From Thalassotalea euphylliae (GTDB lineage Bacteria; Pseudomonadota; Gammaproteobacteria; Enterobacterales; Alteromonadaceae): a DNA stretch of 64,000 nucleotides. Within the stretch, counting starts at the first letter, position 1, and every line of letters starts with the position of its first letter. The stretch spans positions 1,922,001-1,986,000 of the forward strand of contig NZ_QUOU01000001.1 of the NCBI RefSeq assembly GCF_003390335.1, in the 5' to 3' direction. Positions 16,984 to 25,752 of the stretch are shown piece after piece. The translations under genes were made by a program, and so were the position numbers. Below the pieces are notes generated by a model that saw nothing but the letters and a program-made list of their open reading frames with translations, did no database searches and was not told where the DNA came from.

Positions 16984-18056
16984 TGTTAGATGCTAGAGCA
17001 AGGTTAGTGGTTTGGCTTGAGGTCACAAAGCCTTATATGATTCGCTTCAACAAACTTTCTTAGTTCATTAGCAACTATATAGCTTGGCTGCGATCAAATA
17101 CATTTATTCTCAGTTCCCGAGGCATTTGAGGCCTTAGGCCGTTATGCCTCGGACAAATGCGAAGCATTTGACCTAGCAATCAGTAGCATATTGAATTTGA
17201 TCACTATAGTAATGGTCTTTGACGAGCTTCGCTCCTCAAAGACATGCCATCTTGCTGCGCAAGCTGTCATGATATACTTTTAGTTTTTCGTTTAGTGATC
17301 GTGTGATTAGAAGTATTTCGGCAACACTCACCCAAAGCCAACCTGTTATATGGTCAGCTTTAGTCTTGCCAAAGACATTTGAGCAATTCTCAAATAGTAT
17401 TCGGGTTATGCCACGCCACTAACCGTCTGCATAACTGTAAGGCTGATCGGTAGTAAGTTAGCCAAGCTTACTTGTTAGTACCGCCTATCTGCGATGCCTC
17501 ACCGCTAAAAGTCTAATTCCAAACTGAAGGGTTATTATTAACATTGCCCAATCAGATCCAACTTTTTATTGCGACTCATCTCACTGCTGCTGTAGATAGA
17601 TCCCCTTGTTGATATTCAATGCTCGAATATCAGCTGCTTTAAGCAGCACAGCAATTGGACTCTCGCGGGCAAGCGTCTCTTATCCTACCATCCCCATGAA
17701 AGCCCGTTTGTTCAGAGGCGTATCTGGCTCTGAACCGGAAGGCCATATATTATGATGTTAACTTCCTCTCAATTCTCATTCTTTTTATTAAGTATACGAA
17801 TATAAATATGGACCTCAACACATTCATTTGGTTGAAAAGTATACGTTTATCTTGTTTTTCCTGCCGTGTAGGAGATTATGCCAAGTTAACCATATTGCTG
17901 ATTGGATAAAAAATGAGCTTCTAAGCTCGGATTAAAAATATAGGCGCAGCTGTAATCGTTGTAGTTTCGATTGAGTCGGTACAAGGCATGTTGTATATGA
18001 TGGAAATTATGTTCACTAGTATAGTAAGCCACCAAAAAGGTAGCTGACTTATCTAT
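16984..18056. other. 1.1 kb non-coding stretch with several hairpins
   Basis: No open frame is convincing on either strand. Stable stems are CCGAGGCAT/ATGCCTCGG (17117-17152, with an inner GGCC-tta-GGCC), CAAATGC-gaa-GCATTTG (17154-17170), GTCTTTGA-cGAGC-ttc-GCTC-cTCAAAGAC (17215-17243) and CTTGC-tgc-GCAAG (17251-17263). From about 17560 to 17760 the composition is less AT-rich and could be a decayed gene or element end, but I could not identify it. Confidence 0.5.
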
Positions 18057-18311
18057 CTATGTATTTACTTTAAACCACTCTTCTTTGGCTTTAGCCCTTT
18101 GAGCGTCAATATACTCAGCTAAATCATTTAAGTGAATGTAATATGGTGCTTTTGCCGAGCTTCCTATTTTAAACGTAGGGATTGGCAGATCTTCTGCTTT
18201 GGCTTTATTCATAGCTGTACGGAGCGAACAGCCAAAATAGTCATCACAAACCTTACCAAGAGGAATAATAGCTTCTTCAAATTGAGCAAGTAACATATAT
18301 GCAGTTTTCAT
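18057..18311 (-). CDS. PrtN-like (pyocin activator) regulator
   Basis: 84 residues starting MKTAYMLLAQFEEAIIPLGKVCDDYF, closely following the Pseudomonas PrtN pattern (N-T/K-A-x-L-L-A-Q, IPL-x2-VC-x-DYF, then HLNDLAEYIDAQRAKAKEEW). PrtN activates pyocin genes through P-boxes. The ATG at 18311 has an AGGAAAG ribosome site; a six-codon upstream extension does not. No pyocin, lysis or phage-tail gene lies nearby, so this is either a stand-alone regulator of the same fold or a leftover of a lost prophage-like locus. Confidence 0.75.
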   Translation of the reverse strand: MKTAYMLLAQFEEAIIPLGKVCDDYFGCSLRTAMNKAKAEDLPIPTFKIGSSAKAPYYIHLNDLAEYIDAQRAKAKEEWFKVNT

Positions 18312-18720
18312 ATTCTTTCCTAACAACAAAGGCTCAGTAACAAGCCAAGTTCAAACAAAATAATTGCTGTAGGCAAAGGGAAAGGCGGAGAAGTGAGTGC
18401 TGTAAGTGGCTGATGATTATCAGATTATCGTAACGCAATCGGGGTTACGGCCTATATTTCGGGATAAACATCCACCAAATGATGCTGTTAGAAAATAGGG
18501 CGTCATCTCTGGCTACTCCCCAATCATATCGCTATTAACTTCTGCAAAGCAATACTTATGTTTTTGCATGCTATCTAGACTTACCTCGTAAAATTTCACC
18601 TATAAACAGGTCGTTGATATATCTCCATGCCAAATTCTAAGTATAACTTAGATTTTGGCATGGAGAGTGCTAATCGAAGGTAAGCGTCAAAAAACTGTTA
18701 AGTAATAGCAATAGGTTAGA
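18312..18720. other. Intergenic region between prtN-like gene and flagellin remnant
   Basis: The 409-bp divergent region contains an inverted repeat CGTAAC/GTTACG near 18430-18450, close to the PrtN-like gene and a candidate operator, and a long palindrome listed separately. No gene seen. Confidence 0.45.
18622..18666. repeat. 45-bp near-perfect palindrome
   Basis: Two 21-bp arms (18622-18642 and 18646-18666, starting TCTCCATGCC and ending GGCATGGAGA) differ at one pair and flank a three-base loop, ATA. It lies 55 bases before the flagellin start. No T run follows, so it is not a standard terminator. Confidence 0.8.
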
Positions 18721-19632
18721 ATGCCCCTCTATCTGAATACAAACATTGGAAGTATTAATGCTCAAAAACAACTTTCTAATATCAGCACACAGCTTAATAC
18801 CTCATTTGAGAGACTTTCCTCGGGGCTTAGGATCAATAATGCAAAGGACGACGCAGCAGGACTACAAATTTCTAACAGACTAACTGCTCAAATAATGGGG
18901 TTAGCTCAAGCTAATCGAAATGCAAATAATGGAATTTCAGTAGCTCAAACAGCAGAAGGTGCTCTAGGAAAGGCTTCAGAGGTTATACAGCGTTTACGAG
19001 TTCTCGCGTTGCAATCAGCGAATGGCAGTAATACCAGTAACGATCGTGTAGCATTGGATGATGAATATCAATTGCTAATACAAGAAATTAATAGTATTGC
19101 TGACAAAACGTCTTTTGCAGGTAAACCTCTGTTAGATGGCAGCTTTGATGAGTTGTTTCAAGTTGGAGCTAATGCTTCTCAAACTGTACCATTGCAGATA
19201 GATGGTTTTTCAGCTGATGATATAGGGAGTGCGAAAGCAGTAACTAAAACAACACTAATTCAAGATGTTGAGCAAGGTAGTTTAAGGCTTCACAGCAATC
19301 CAATTAGGGGCTTTGGAGATCCAACTTCGCATGTTTTGGTCGATAGTTCAGCTCCTCCAAGTGTTTCTTGGCCTTCCTCTACTGCTGTATCAACAGTGAG
19401 CAACAGTGGCTCAACCTTTTCCGTTCCTACAACAGGGAGTGCCAATGCGAAAGAAGTAGCAGAAAATATTAATAATGCGGGGTTGGGAGTCACTGCATCA
19501 GCAGCAACATATGCATCTTTAGTTTTTAGGGATTTCCCTAATCCAGCTTTTAACACCGTCCCATATCCAACACCAATTGATATTTCATTTGATGTTATTG
19601 GTGAACTAGGTTCGGTGAGTGTTGCTGTGAAC
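18721..19632 (+). pseudogene. Flagellin, 3'-truncated
   Basis: The first 200 residues are a canonical flagellin D0/D1 region: LNTNIGSINAQKQLSNIS, RLSSGLRINNAKDDAAGLQISNRL, QTAEGALGKASEVIQRLRVLALQSANG. The variable middle follows (to about residue 304), but the C-terminal D1/D0 helices needed for filament assembly are missing. The coding sequence runs into the IS3 element at 19633; removing IS3 shows the gene was already cut, since it meets an IS481 end and a stop after two codons. There are no other flagellar genes in the window. Confidence 0.9.
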
Positions 19633-19690
19633 TGGTTTAATTGAGCCGGACACTTTAATAAAGGACAATGTTCCAATATTGAGGTGTTAA

Positions 19691-19978
19691 ATGACAAAAC
19701 GAAAAAACAAAACCTATACAACCGAATTTAAACAAGAAGCTGTAGCTTTAGTGACTGAGCAAGGCTATACGGTCTCACAAGCCGCAGCCTCTTTGGGAAT
19801 TACAACTAAACTCATTTATAACTGGAAAGCTAAACTTGAACAACAACAAGCTGGTAATGCGTTAAGTGAAGATGAACGAGCAGAGCTAAAACGGCTCAGA
19901 AAAGAAAATAAAGAACTCAAAATGGAGAAAGAGATCTTAAAAAAGGCAAGCGCCTTCTTTGCGAAAGAAATGAAGTAA
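19691..19978 (+). CDS. IS3-family transposase OrfA
   Basis: 95 residues. An N-terminal helix-turn-helix (YTTEFKQEAVALV then YTVSQAAASLGI) is followed by a leucine-zipper-like coil (LKRLRKENKELKMEKEILKKA). Near its end lies an A6G slippery run at 19939-19945. A -1 slip there enters the orfB frame, which is open continuously from 19942, giving the OrfAB transposase usual for this family. Confidence 0.95.
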   Translation: MTKRKNKTYTTEFKQEAVALVTEQGYTVSQAAASLGITTKLIYNWKAKLEQQQAGNALSEDERAELKRLRKENKELKMEKEILKKASAFFAKEMK

Positions 19979-20025
19979 AGTACGAGTTCGTCAAAGCCAA
20001 TAGTCAGGCTCATGACGTCCGCAAG

Positions 20026-20847
20026 ATGTGTGCTGTGATGCAAGTCAGTCGCTCTGCTTACTATGCATGGCTCAAACGGCCAGCCAAGTTAATTACGGCA
20101 GAAGAGCTTCATTTATATCGGCGAGCTAAAGCGCTGTTTAAACGCAGTCGTGAAAGCTTGGGCTATCGCGAGCTACATAAAAACTTACGCAAAGAAGGCT
20201 TTGAAATTGGTAAGCACAGAACTCGAAAGCTCATGGAAGCGTTGAACCTGAAAGTAAAGCAGCGAGTTGCCTACAAGGTAACAACGAAGCGTAAGCATGC
20301 TGATGCAGTTGCAGATAATTTGCTTAATCAGAACTTTAATCCGTTGGGGCCAAATCAGATTTGGGCTGGTGATGTGACTTATTTAAAAACAGGCGAAGGT
20401 TGGATGTATCTTGCTGTTGTGATGGATTTATATTCTCGACGCATTGTTGGTTGGCATATAGATAAACGTATGACGACTGACTTAGTGATGAAAGCCATGA
20501 TTAGGGCTTATAACCTGAGAAAACCAGCTAAAGGCTTAGTATTCCACTCTGACCGAGGCTCTCAATACACCAGTAAGCGTTACCGTCAGCTGCTCGAACA
20601 ATTTGGTATTCGAGCGAGTATGGGTGATGTGGGAGCCTGTTGGGATAACGCAGTAGTGGAGAGGTTCTTTGGCAGTTTGAAACATGATTGGTTACTTAAA
20701 GTGGCTCAACCTACGCGTGAGCATATGAAAAATGATGTTGTCGATTATATGAAGTATTACAACTTAGAAAGACTGCATTCAGCTAATGGTGATCTGTCAC
20801 CAGTAGAGTATGAAAATTCTTTTAGAAAAGTGTCCGGCTGGAGTTGA
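20026..20847 (+). CDS. IS3-family transposase OrfB (catalytic part)
   Basis: 273 residues from the first ATG, with the frame open upstream to the slippery site at 19939-19945 in the -1 phase relative to orfA. The rve-type DDE core shows WAGDVTYLKT, VFHSDRGSQY and DNAVVERFFGSLK. It ends inside the right inverted repeat. All catalytic residues are present, so the element is probably functional. Confidence 0.95.
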   Translation: MCAVMQVSRSAYYAWLKRPAKLITAEELHLYRRAKALFKRSRESLGYRELHKNLRKEGFEIGKHRTRKLMEALNLKVKQRVAYKVTTKRKHADAVADNLLNQNFNPLGPNQIWAGDVTYLKTGEGWMYLAVVMDLYSRRIVGWHIDKRMTTDLVMKAMIRAYNLRKPAKGLVFHSDRGSQYTSKRYRQLLEQFGIRASMGDVGACWDNAVVERFFGSLKHDWLLKVAQPTREHMKNDVVDYMKYYNLERLHSANGDLSPVEYENSFRKVSGWS

Positions 20848-20854
20848 CCAGAAC

Positions 20855-20900
20855 ATTTAAGTTCAAACTAACCTGACGGACACCCGTTCTAAACTGGTAA
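20855..20900 (+). mobile_element. 46-bp right-end remnant of an IS481 element
   Basis: Identical over 46 bp to 14084-14129, the right end of the intact IS481. It sits between the flagellin remnant (after removal of IS3) and the IS982 remnant, so an IS481 copy inserted here and its left part plus the flagellin 3' end were then deleted. Confidence 0.9.
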
Positions 20901-20965
20901 TCGTTAGATCAGGTCTGAACTTCTACAGATAATGGGACATATGAAAGCCAATGATAATTGTCATG

Positions 20966-22274
20966 GACTCTGTAACTAAATCTGTGTAACTGCCTATTAT
21001 TAATACCCATATAGGGTTTAGGATAGGTAGTTATGAACAAGAAAGAACTTGAAGTCTTTGCCAAGCAAGCGGCTAAATCCATCAAAACGGAAGCAGATTT
21101 AACGAACTTTCGTAAAATGCTTACCAAGGTAACGGTTGAAGCTGCGCTTAATGCGGAGCTGGATGAACACCTTGGTTATGTTCGTCATGAGCAATCCATC
21201 AACGATAATTCACGCAATGGCTATTCGCCCAAAACTATACGAACAGAAGATGGCGAGATTGATTTAGATACACCTCGTGATAGAGATTCTAGTTTTGAGC
21301 CTCAACTGGTTAAAAAGAATCAAACCCGCTTTACGTCAATGGATGACAAGATTTTATATCTGTATTCCAAAGGCATGACGACTCGTGAAATCGTGTCCAC
21401 ATTCAAGGAAATGTACGATGCAGATGTTTCACCAACACTGATTTCTCGTGTGACTGATGCGGTTATCGCTCAAGTCGTCGAGTGGCAAGCCAGGCCGCTT
21501 GATGCTGTTTACCCAATCGTCTATCTCGACTGCTTGGTTGTAAAAATACGCCAAGATAAGCAAGTCATCAACAAAGCCATTTACTTAGCCTTAGGCGTGA
21601 ATATCGAAGGCCATAAAGAACTTCTAGGTATGTGGATATCAGAAAACGAAGGCGCGAAGTTCTGGCTTAACGTATTAACGGAGCTTCAAAACCGTGGCGT
21701 CAAAGATATCCTTATCGCCTGTGTCGATGGCCTTAAAGGTTTCCCTGATGCAATTAATACCGTTTATCCTGACACACAAATTCAGCTTTGTATTGTTCAT
21801 ATGGTGCGTAATTCATTGAAGTTTGTGCCGTGGAAAGACTACAAAGCCATCACGGCTGATTTAAAGCGCATATACCAATCGGTAACTGAAGATGAAGCCT
21901 TAATGGCCTTAGAGCAGTTTGAGCAACGCTGGGACAGTAAATATCCCAATATCTCTCGCTCATGGCGAAATAACTGGCAAAACGTTAGTACCATCTTCAA
22001 TTACCCTGAAGATATCAGAAAAGCTATTTACACCACCAACGCTATTGAATCGCTGAACTCAGTTATACGTAAAGCCATTAAGAAACGTAAGCTGTTCCCA
22101 CATGACGATTCGGCGAAAAAGGTGGTTTACTTAGCTATTGAGCAGGCATCTAAAAAATGGACGATGCCGATAAGAAATTGGAAATCGGCCTTAAATCGAT
22201 TTATGATCGAATTCGAAGACCGATTAAAAGATGTTATTTAAAACTGGCAGTTACACAAAATGTGTTACAGGGTC
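20966..22274 (+). mobile_element. IS256-family insertion sequence (copy 2) with perfect 8-bp target duplication
   Basis: 1309 bp with imperfect inverted repeats: GACTCTGTAAC at the left and the reverse complement of GTTACAGGGTC at the right, with a shared inner TGTGTAACTGCC. The flanks TTGTCATG at 20958-20965 and 22275-22282 are identical, the 8-bp duplication expected for this family. It interrupts the IS982-type transposase remnant. Confidence 0.95.
21033..22241 (+). CDS. IS256-family transposase
   Basis: 402 residues starting MNKKELEVFAKQAAKS. The catalytic region shows YLDCLVVKIR, CVDGLKGFPDAI and TTNAIESLNSVIRK, with KKRKLFPHDDSAKK after it. The gene is intact. It differs throughout from the IS256 transposase at 15220. 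Confidence 0.96.
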   Translation: MNKKELEVFAKQAAKSIKTEADLTNFRKMLTKVTVEAALNAELDEHLGYVRHEQSINDNSRNGYSPKTIRTEDGEIDLDTPRDRDSSFEPQLVKKNQTRFTSMDDKILYLYSKGMTTREIVSTFKEMYDADVSPTLISRVTDAVIAQVVEWQARPLDAVYPIVYLDCLVVKIRQDKQVINKAIYLALGVNIEGHKELLGMWISENEGAKFWLNVLTELQNRGVKDILIACVDGLKGFPDAINTVYPDTQIQLCIVHMVRNSLKFVPWKDYKAITADLKRIYQSVTEDEALMALEQFEQRWDSKYPNISRSWRNNWQNVSTIFNYPEDIRKAIYTTNAIESLNSVIRKAIKKRKLFPHDDSAKKVVYLAIEQASKKWTMPIRNWKSALNRFMIEFEDRLKDVI

Positions 22275-22535
22275 TTGTCATGACTTCACTCATTGTCATT
22301 CGACTATTGCGCTTACGTTTTTGCGTGCCATCTTCAATCAATTGCTTTTCCCATTCAGGGGTAAATACTTTGCAAAAATCATCGACATCGCAGAATACTT
22401 CAACTAATTTGTTCATGCCTGCTCCTTGTTGGTCACTTTCTTTTTTGGTCGAAAGATCTGATCTTGGAGCAGGTATTTAGTTCCTTAAATTATTACCGTC
22501 TTATCCCGTGTTGGGGTTAGCTTGTTTATAGACAA

Positions 22536-22560
22536 GAAAAAGCCCGACAATCGTCGGGCT
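22536..22560 (-). terminator. Rho-independent terminator of the TonB receptor gene
   Basis: On the minus strand the stem AGCCCGAC-gatt-GTCGGGCT is followed by TTTTTC, 25 bases after the receptor's stop. Confidence 0.93.
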
Positions 22561-22584
22561 TGATAATATGATAAATTGCTTATC

Positions 22585-25203
22585 TTAGAATTTATAGGTT
22601 GCTTGTGCGTACGCGAAGCGGCCTTGACCACTGTGTACGTTAACCACAAAGCCCATAAAGTCGTGGTAGGCAAACGGTGGCTCTTCGTTGAACAAGTTAG
22701 TAGCACCTAACGTTAGTACCATATCTTCAATGCCGTAGTAGTTAATGGTTGCATCTACTGTGGTCATTGAGTCAACTTTTTGGTCAATGTTAAGTGACGC
22801 TTCTTGCTCGAACTCGCCAATGTAGTTCACGGCTACCGTTGCGCTAAAGTCGTCTTTAATCCAATCAACTGACGTCGTCCAGCGAATTTCTGGTTGCTCA
22901 AAACCGCCTTCTTCAGTACCACGGAAGTCTTCGAACTTGGTTACATAGTTCATGATGTAACCAAGACGGAATTGACCGTATTCAGTTTCTAGGTTGTAAC
23001 GAATATCAATGTCTAAACCTGACGTTTCTAAGTCACCGATGTTTTGGAAGCTATCGTTAACTTGAATAACTTCACCTGGGTCACCCGGAATTGACGTCGG
23101 ACGGCGCTCAACAATGTTTGGATCTAAACCAAAGTTGTCCATCACAAACTGTGTATCTGAGTCAATAATGTCTTCGATATCATAGTTGTAGTAGTCAATT
23201 GAGAAGCTTAAATCATCTGTGATGTTGTAAATCACACCAAAGTTGTAGCTTTCTGACTCTTCTGGGCCTAGGTCTGGGTTACCTTCAAATACTGCTGTGT
23301 ATTCTTGCGGGTCACAGGCTCTGTCTTGATCACCAATAATCGCACAACGCTGGGTGTCGACAAGGTTAGGCGATTCATCTGTACGGCCTAAACCCAATTG
23401 GTGTAACGACGGTGCACGGAACGCTGTACCGTATGAACCACGTACACTTAAATCATCACTTGGTGCCCATAAGAAAGAGACTTTAGGATCGGTTGTGGTA
23501 CCAAAATCTGAGTAGTCTTCGTAGCGCACAGCTAATTGCACTTCCAAAGTATCTAATACCGGGATCGCCAGTTCACCGAAAATCGCCGTGTTGTCGCGAG
23601 AGCCATTTGCTTGCGTTGCTTCAGTACCGAATACATCACCACGTAAAAACTGATCGTCTGGGTTATCGGCAATGCTTTCTTCACGGTACTCAGCACCTAA
23701 TGCAAGTAACAGATCGCCGTGTGGCATTTCTAATACAGGACCAGATACTTTAAAGTCGATAGAGCGGTTCGTCGATTTACCGACACGCACTGTTGTCGTT
23801 TCAATGTAATCTAGGGCTGCCTGTGAATTCGAAGAAGGCTCAAATGGGTTCCAATACAAGGTGGTGCCATCGTCTTGCGCTACGCCATCAATGGCTTCTT
23901 GTACGCGGCGAGAGTTAGGGAAACCATCAACACCGCGCTCTGTTGATTCACTTTTAATGTAGCTGTAGGCGACTTCCCAGCTCCAATCATTAACTTCACC
24001 CTGTAAGCCAAGGATTGCACGGTAGTAGTCAGAGTCAACGCGCTTTTCACGGTTACCAATATCAACCGTACGACGACGCATGGTTAAATCTTGCTGGTAG
24101 AACGGGTGATCTGGCATGTTCGCAAATGGATGATTCGGGTTGTCGCCCGACATAAATAATTCATTAAAGCTTGGGCTACCAGCACCGCGTACAATCGACT
24201 TCGAGTTTTGACCGTTTAATTCGGCAAAAGCACGAACGTTGTCGTTGATTTCGTATTTACCCATGTAGTTCCAGCTAAAGCGCTCAGCGTCTGGGATCAT
24301 GGTCATATGCGGCGCGTAATCATAGCGACATAAGTTATTAGCCGTATCTTGGTCTTCCACAGGACAAATGTCATTACCGAATAAATCAATTAAACGGTTC
24401 GAAGGATCTGACGCTAGTGCAATAGTGCCTGGAATACCTGAAGATGAGCGGAAGTCAGTTGCTAGTGGGTCGCCTGTTAACGCAGCTTGATTAGCCGAGC
24501 GCGAGTAGTCGCGATCCGCATAAAGGACTTCTTCACGATCAAAGTACTCTAAAATAAAGGTATGGCTTGATTTTTCCGTTTGATTACCAAATACCAAGCT
24601 GTAGCTTTGCTCATCACCACCGCCATCGGCTGTCGAACCAACTTTACCGGATAGTTCAACGCCATCTACATCATCGCGTAACACGACATTGATTACACCG
24701 GCAACAGCGTCTGAACCATAAGTTGCTGATGCACCATCTTTTAGAATATCAACGCGCTTGATGGCTGACAGTGGAATGTTGTTAATATCGACGAACGCAG
24801 TATCAATACCTTTAGCGAATGGGCTTACCGAGACACGGCGACCATTTACTAAGATCAAGGTTGAGTCAGCACCTAGGCCACGCAAGGATACCGATGAACC
24901 ACCGTTAGCCGTGTCGTCAGAGCTGTTCGCTTGGGTTGAGAAAGTACCTTGGCCTGAAATAGGTAGCTTAGTAAACAAGCTAATTAAATCAGTTACACCA
25001 GTTTTCTGGATATCGTCAGACGACAAGCTGGTGATAGGTGAAGGGCCTTCCATACTGGTACGTTTAATGTGTGAACCAGTAATTTGAATGCGTTCGATTT
25101 CATCATTTGCCTCTTCTGCGATTGCGGTGAAACTTTGAGAGGCAAGTAGAGCAGCTGAAATGCTTAGCGCAAGTGACGTTTTCTTTGAAAAGAACTTTGT
25201 CAT
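22585..25203 (-). CDS. TonB-dependent outer-membrane receptor
   Basis: 872 residues. A signal peptide (KKTSLALSISAALLASQSFTAIA) is followed by a plug domain: ITGSHIKRT, the conserved SLRGLGADSTLILVNGRRV and the DGASATYGSDAVAGVINVVL motif. The beta-barrel carries the late FRAPSLHQL motif and ends with the expected aromatic residue (YAQATYKF). This long form with an ITGSHIKR start is typical of Alteromonadales receptors for oligosaccharides, peptides or siderophores; the substrate cannot be told from sequence. The ATG at 25203 has AGGA eight bases upstream, better than the ATG two codons earlier. It stands alone as one unit. Confidence 0.93.
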   Translation of the reverse strand: MTKFFSKKTSLALSISAALLASQSFTAIAEEANDEIERIQITGSHIKRTSMEGPSPITSLSSDDIQKTGVTDLISLFTKLPISGQGTFSTQANSSDDTANGGSSVSLRGLGADSTLILVNGRRVSVSPFAKGIDTAFVDINNIPLSAIKRVDILKDGASATYGSDAVAGVINVVLRDDVDGVELSGKVGSTADGGGDEQSYSLVFGNQTEKSSHTFILEYFDREEVLYADRDYSRSANQAALTGDPLATDFRSSSGIPGTIALASDPSNRLIDLFGNDICPVEDQDTANNLCRYDYAPHMTMIPDAERFSWNYMGKYEINDNVRAFAELNGQNSKSIVRGAGSPSFNELFMSGDNPNHPFANMPDHPFYQQDLTMRRRTVDIGNREKRVDSDYYRAILGLQGEVNDWSWEVAYSYIKSESTERGVDGFPNSRRVQEAIDGVAQDDGTTLYWNPFEPSSNSQAALDYIETTTVRVGKSTNRSIDFKVSGPVLEMPHGDLLLALGAEYREESIADNPDDQFLRGDVFGTEATQANGSRDNTAIFGELAIPVLDTLEVQLAVRYEDYSDFGTTTDPKVSFLWAPSDDLSVRGSYGTAFRAPSLHQLGLGRTDESPNLVDTQRCAIIGDQDRACDPQEYTAVFEGNPDLGPEESESYNFGVIYNITDDLSFSIDYYNYDIEDIIDSDTQFVMDNFGLDPNIVERRPTSIPGDPGEVIQVNDSFQNIGDLETSGLDIDIRYNLETEYGQFRLGYIMNYVTKFEDFRGTEEGGFEQPEIRWTTSVDWIKDDFSATVAVNYIGEFEQEASLNIDQKVDSMTTVDATINYYGIEDMVLTLGATNLFNEEPPFAYHDFMGFVVNVHSGQGRFAYAQATYKF

Positions 25204-25752
25204 TTCCATATTTCCTTTTGCTTTATTTTGTTTTTAATTATTTTTGTCAAATTCTATCAGTAAACCATTATCAACCAAGTGTTACAGGGAGGAAGCACAA
25301 AGTTATACTAGGTAAAGCATGACGTTATTTTTGTATCAAATTAATCAGCATATAGAAATAGCGGATATGTATATAACTTAATCAATTTGTAAATTAATCT
25401 GTCTGTGGAATTTTTTAAGAAAGCGCTCAGCCCTTGAAATTTATAGGCTCCACTTTGTATGCCTTACGATCAAATTCGTACGAAAAAAATCATAAAAAAT
25501 TTCAACATTAGAATTGTTTGGTGAATTAATATGCAGCAAAAATGAATGGGTATTAATTAATGGCTGCAAAAGAGCTCGAAAAGTGCTCAGCATGTGGTTG
25601 TTAAATGATCTGGGTTTTGTGGTTTATTGCTGAACACTTCTCTACGCACCTATTTATAAACTAGGAAAAATGGGTCGCTTGAACAGAGAAAAATCAAACG
25701 AAATCAGGTAAAGTGGCTGCCATTAATCGCGATAAAAAATTTGGAATTAAAT
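25204..25752. other. 549-bp divergent intergenic region
   Basis: AT-rich DNA between the TonB receptor and the Nif3-like gene, which must hold both promoters. Related words GCGCTCAGCCC and GTGCTCAGCAT occur near 25422 and 25585 and could be regulator half-sites, but no clear palindrome or promoter pair could be fixed. No gene seen. Confidence 0.4.

Larger units (their letters stand above)
19633..20850 (+). mobile_element. IS3-family insertion sequence with 4-bp target duplication
   Basis: 1218 bp with imperfect 24-bp inverted repeats (TGGTttAatTgAGCCGGACACTTT and its counterpart AAGTGTCCGGCTggAgTtgACCA). The flanks are GAAC at 19629-19632 and GAAC at 20851-20854, a 4-bp target duplication, so insertion is clean and recent. 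Contains orfA and orfB overlapping by programmed frameshift. Confidence 0.9.
20903..22475 (-). mobile_element. Internally deleted IS982-family remnant, split by IS256
   Basis: On the minus strand the first part of an IS982-type transposase starts at 22416 (MNKLVEVFCDVDDFCKVF) and reads to MTMSEVMT at the IS256 junction. It resumes left of the IS256 at 20965 as M-T-I-I-I-G-F-H-M-S-H-Y and then breaks off. Sequences like AGATCAG-[AG]-TCT occur at both outer edges (20905 and about 22453-22465), and I take them as the element's ends. Without the IS256 the remnant is only about 255 bp. The right boundary is approximate. Confidence 0.65.

Noticed and set aside
16984..17500. Integron cassette sites (attC)
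   Set aside because: Several hairpins and GTTATGC words are present, but no proper pair of core sites at the right spacing, no cassette genes and no integrase.
16453..18056. Hidden structural RNA such as tmRNA, 6S or RNase P RNA
   Set aside because: None of their conserved ends or core motifs could be found on either strand.
18721..19644. Functional flagellin
   Set aside because: The C-terminal D1/D0 helices are missing and the coding sequence ends inside an inserted element, so it cannot assemble into a filament.
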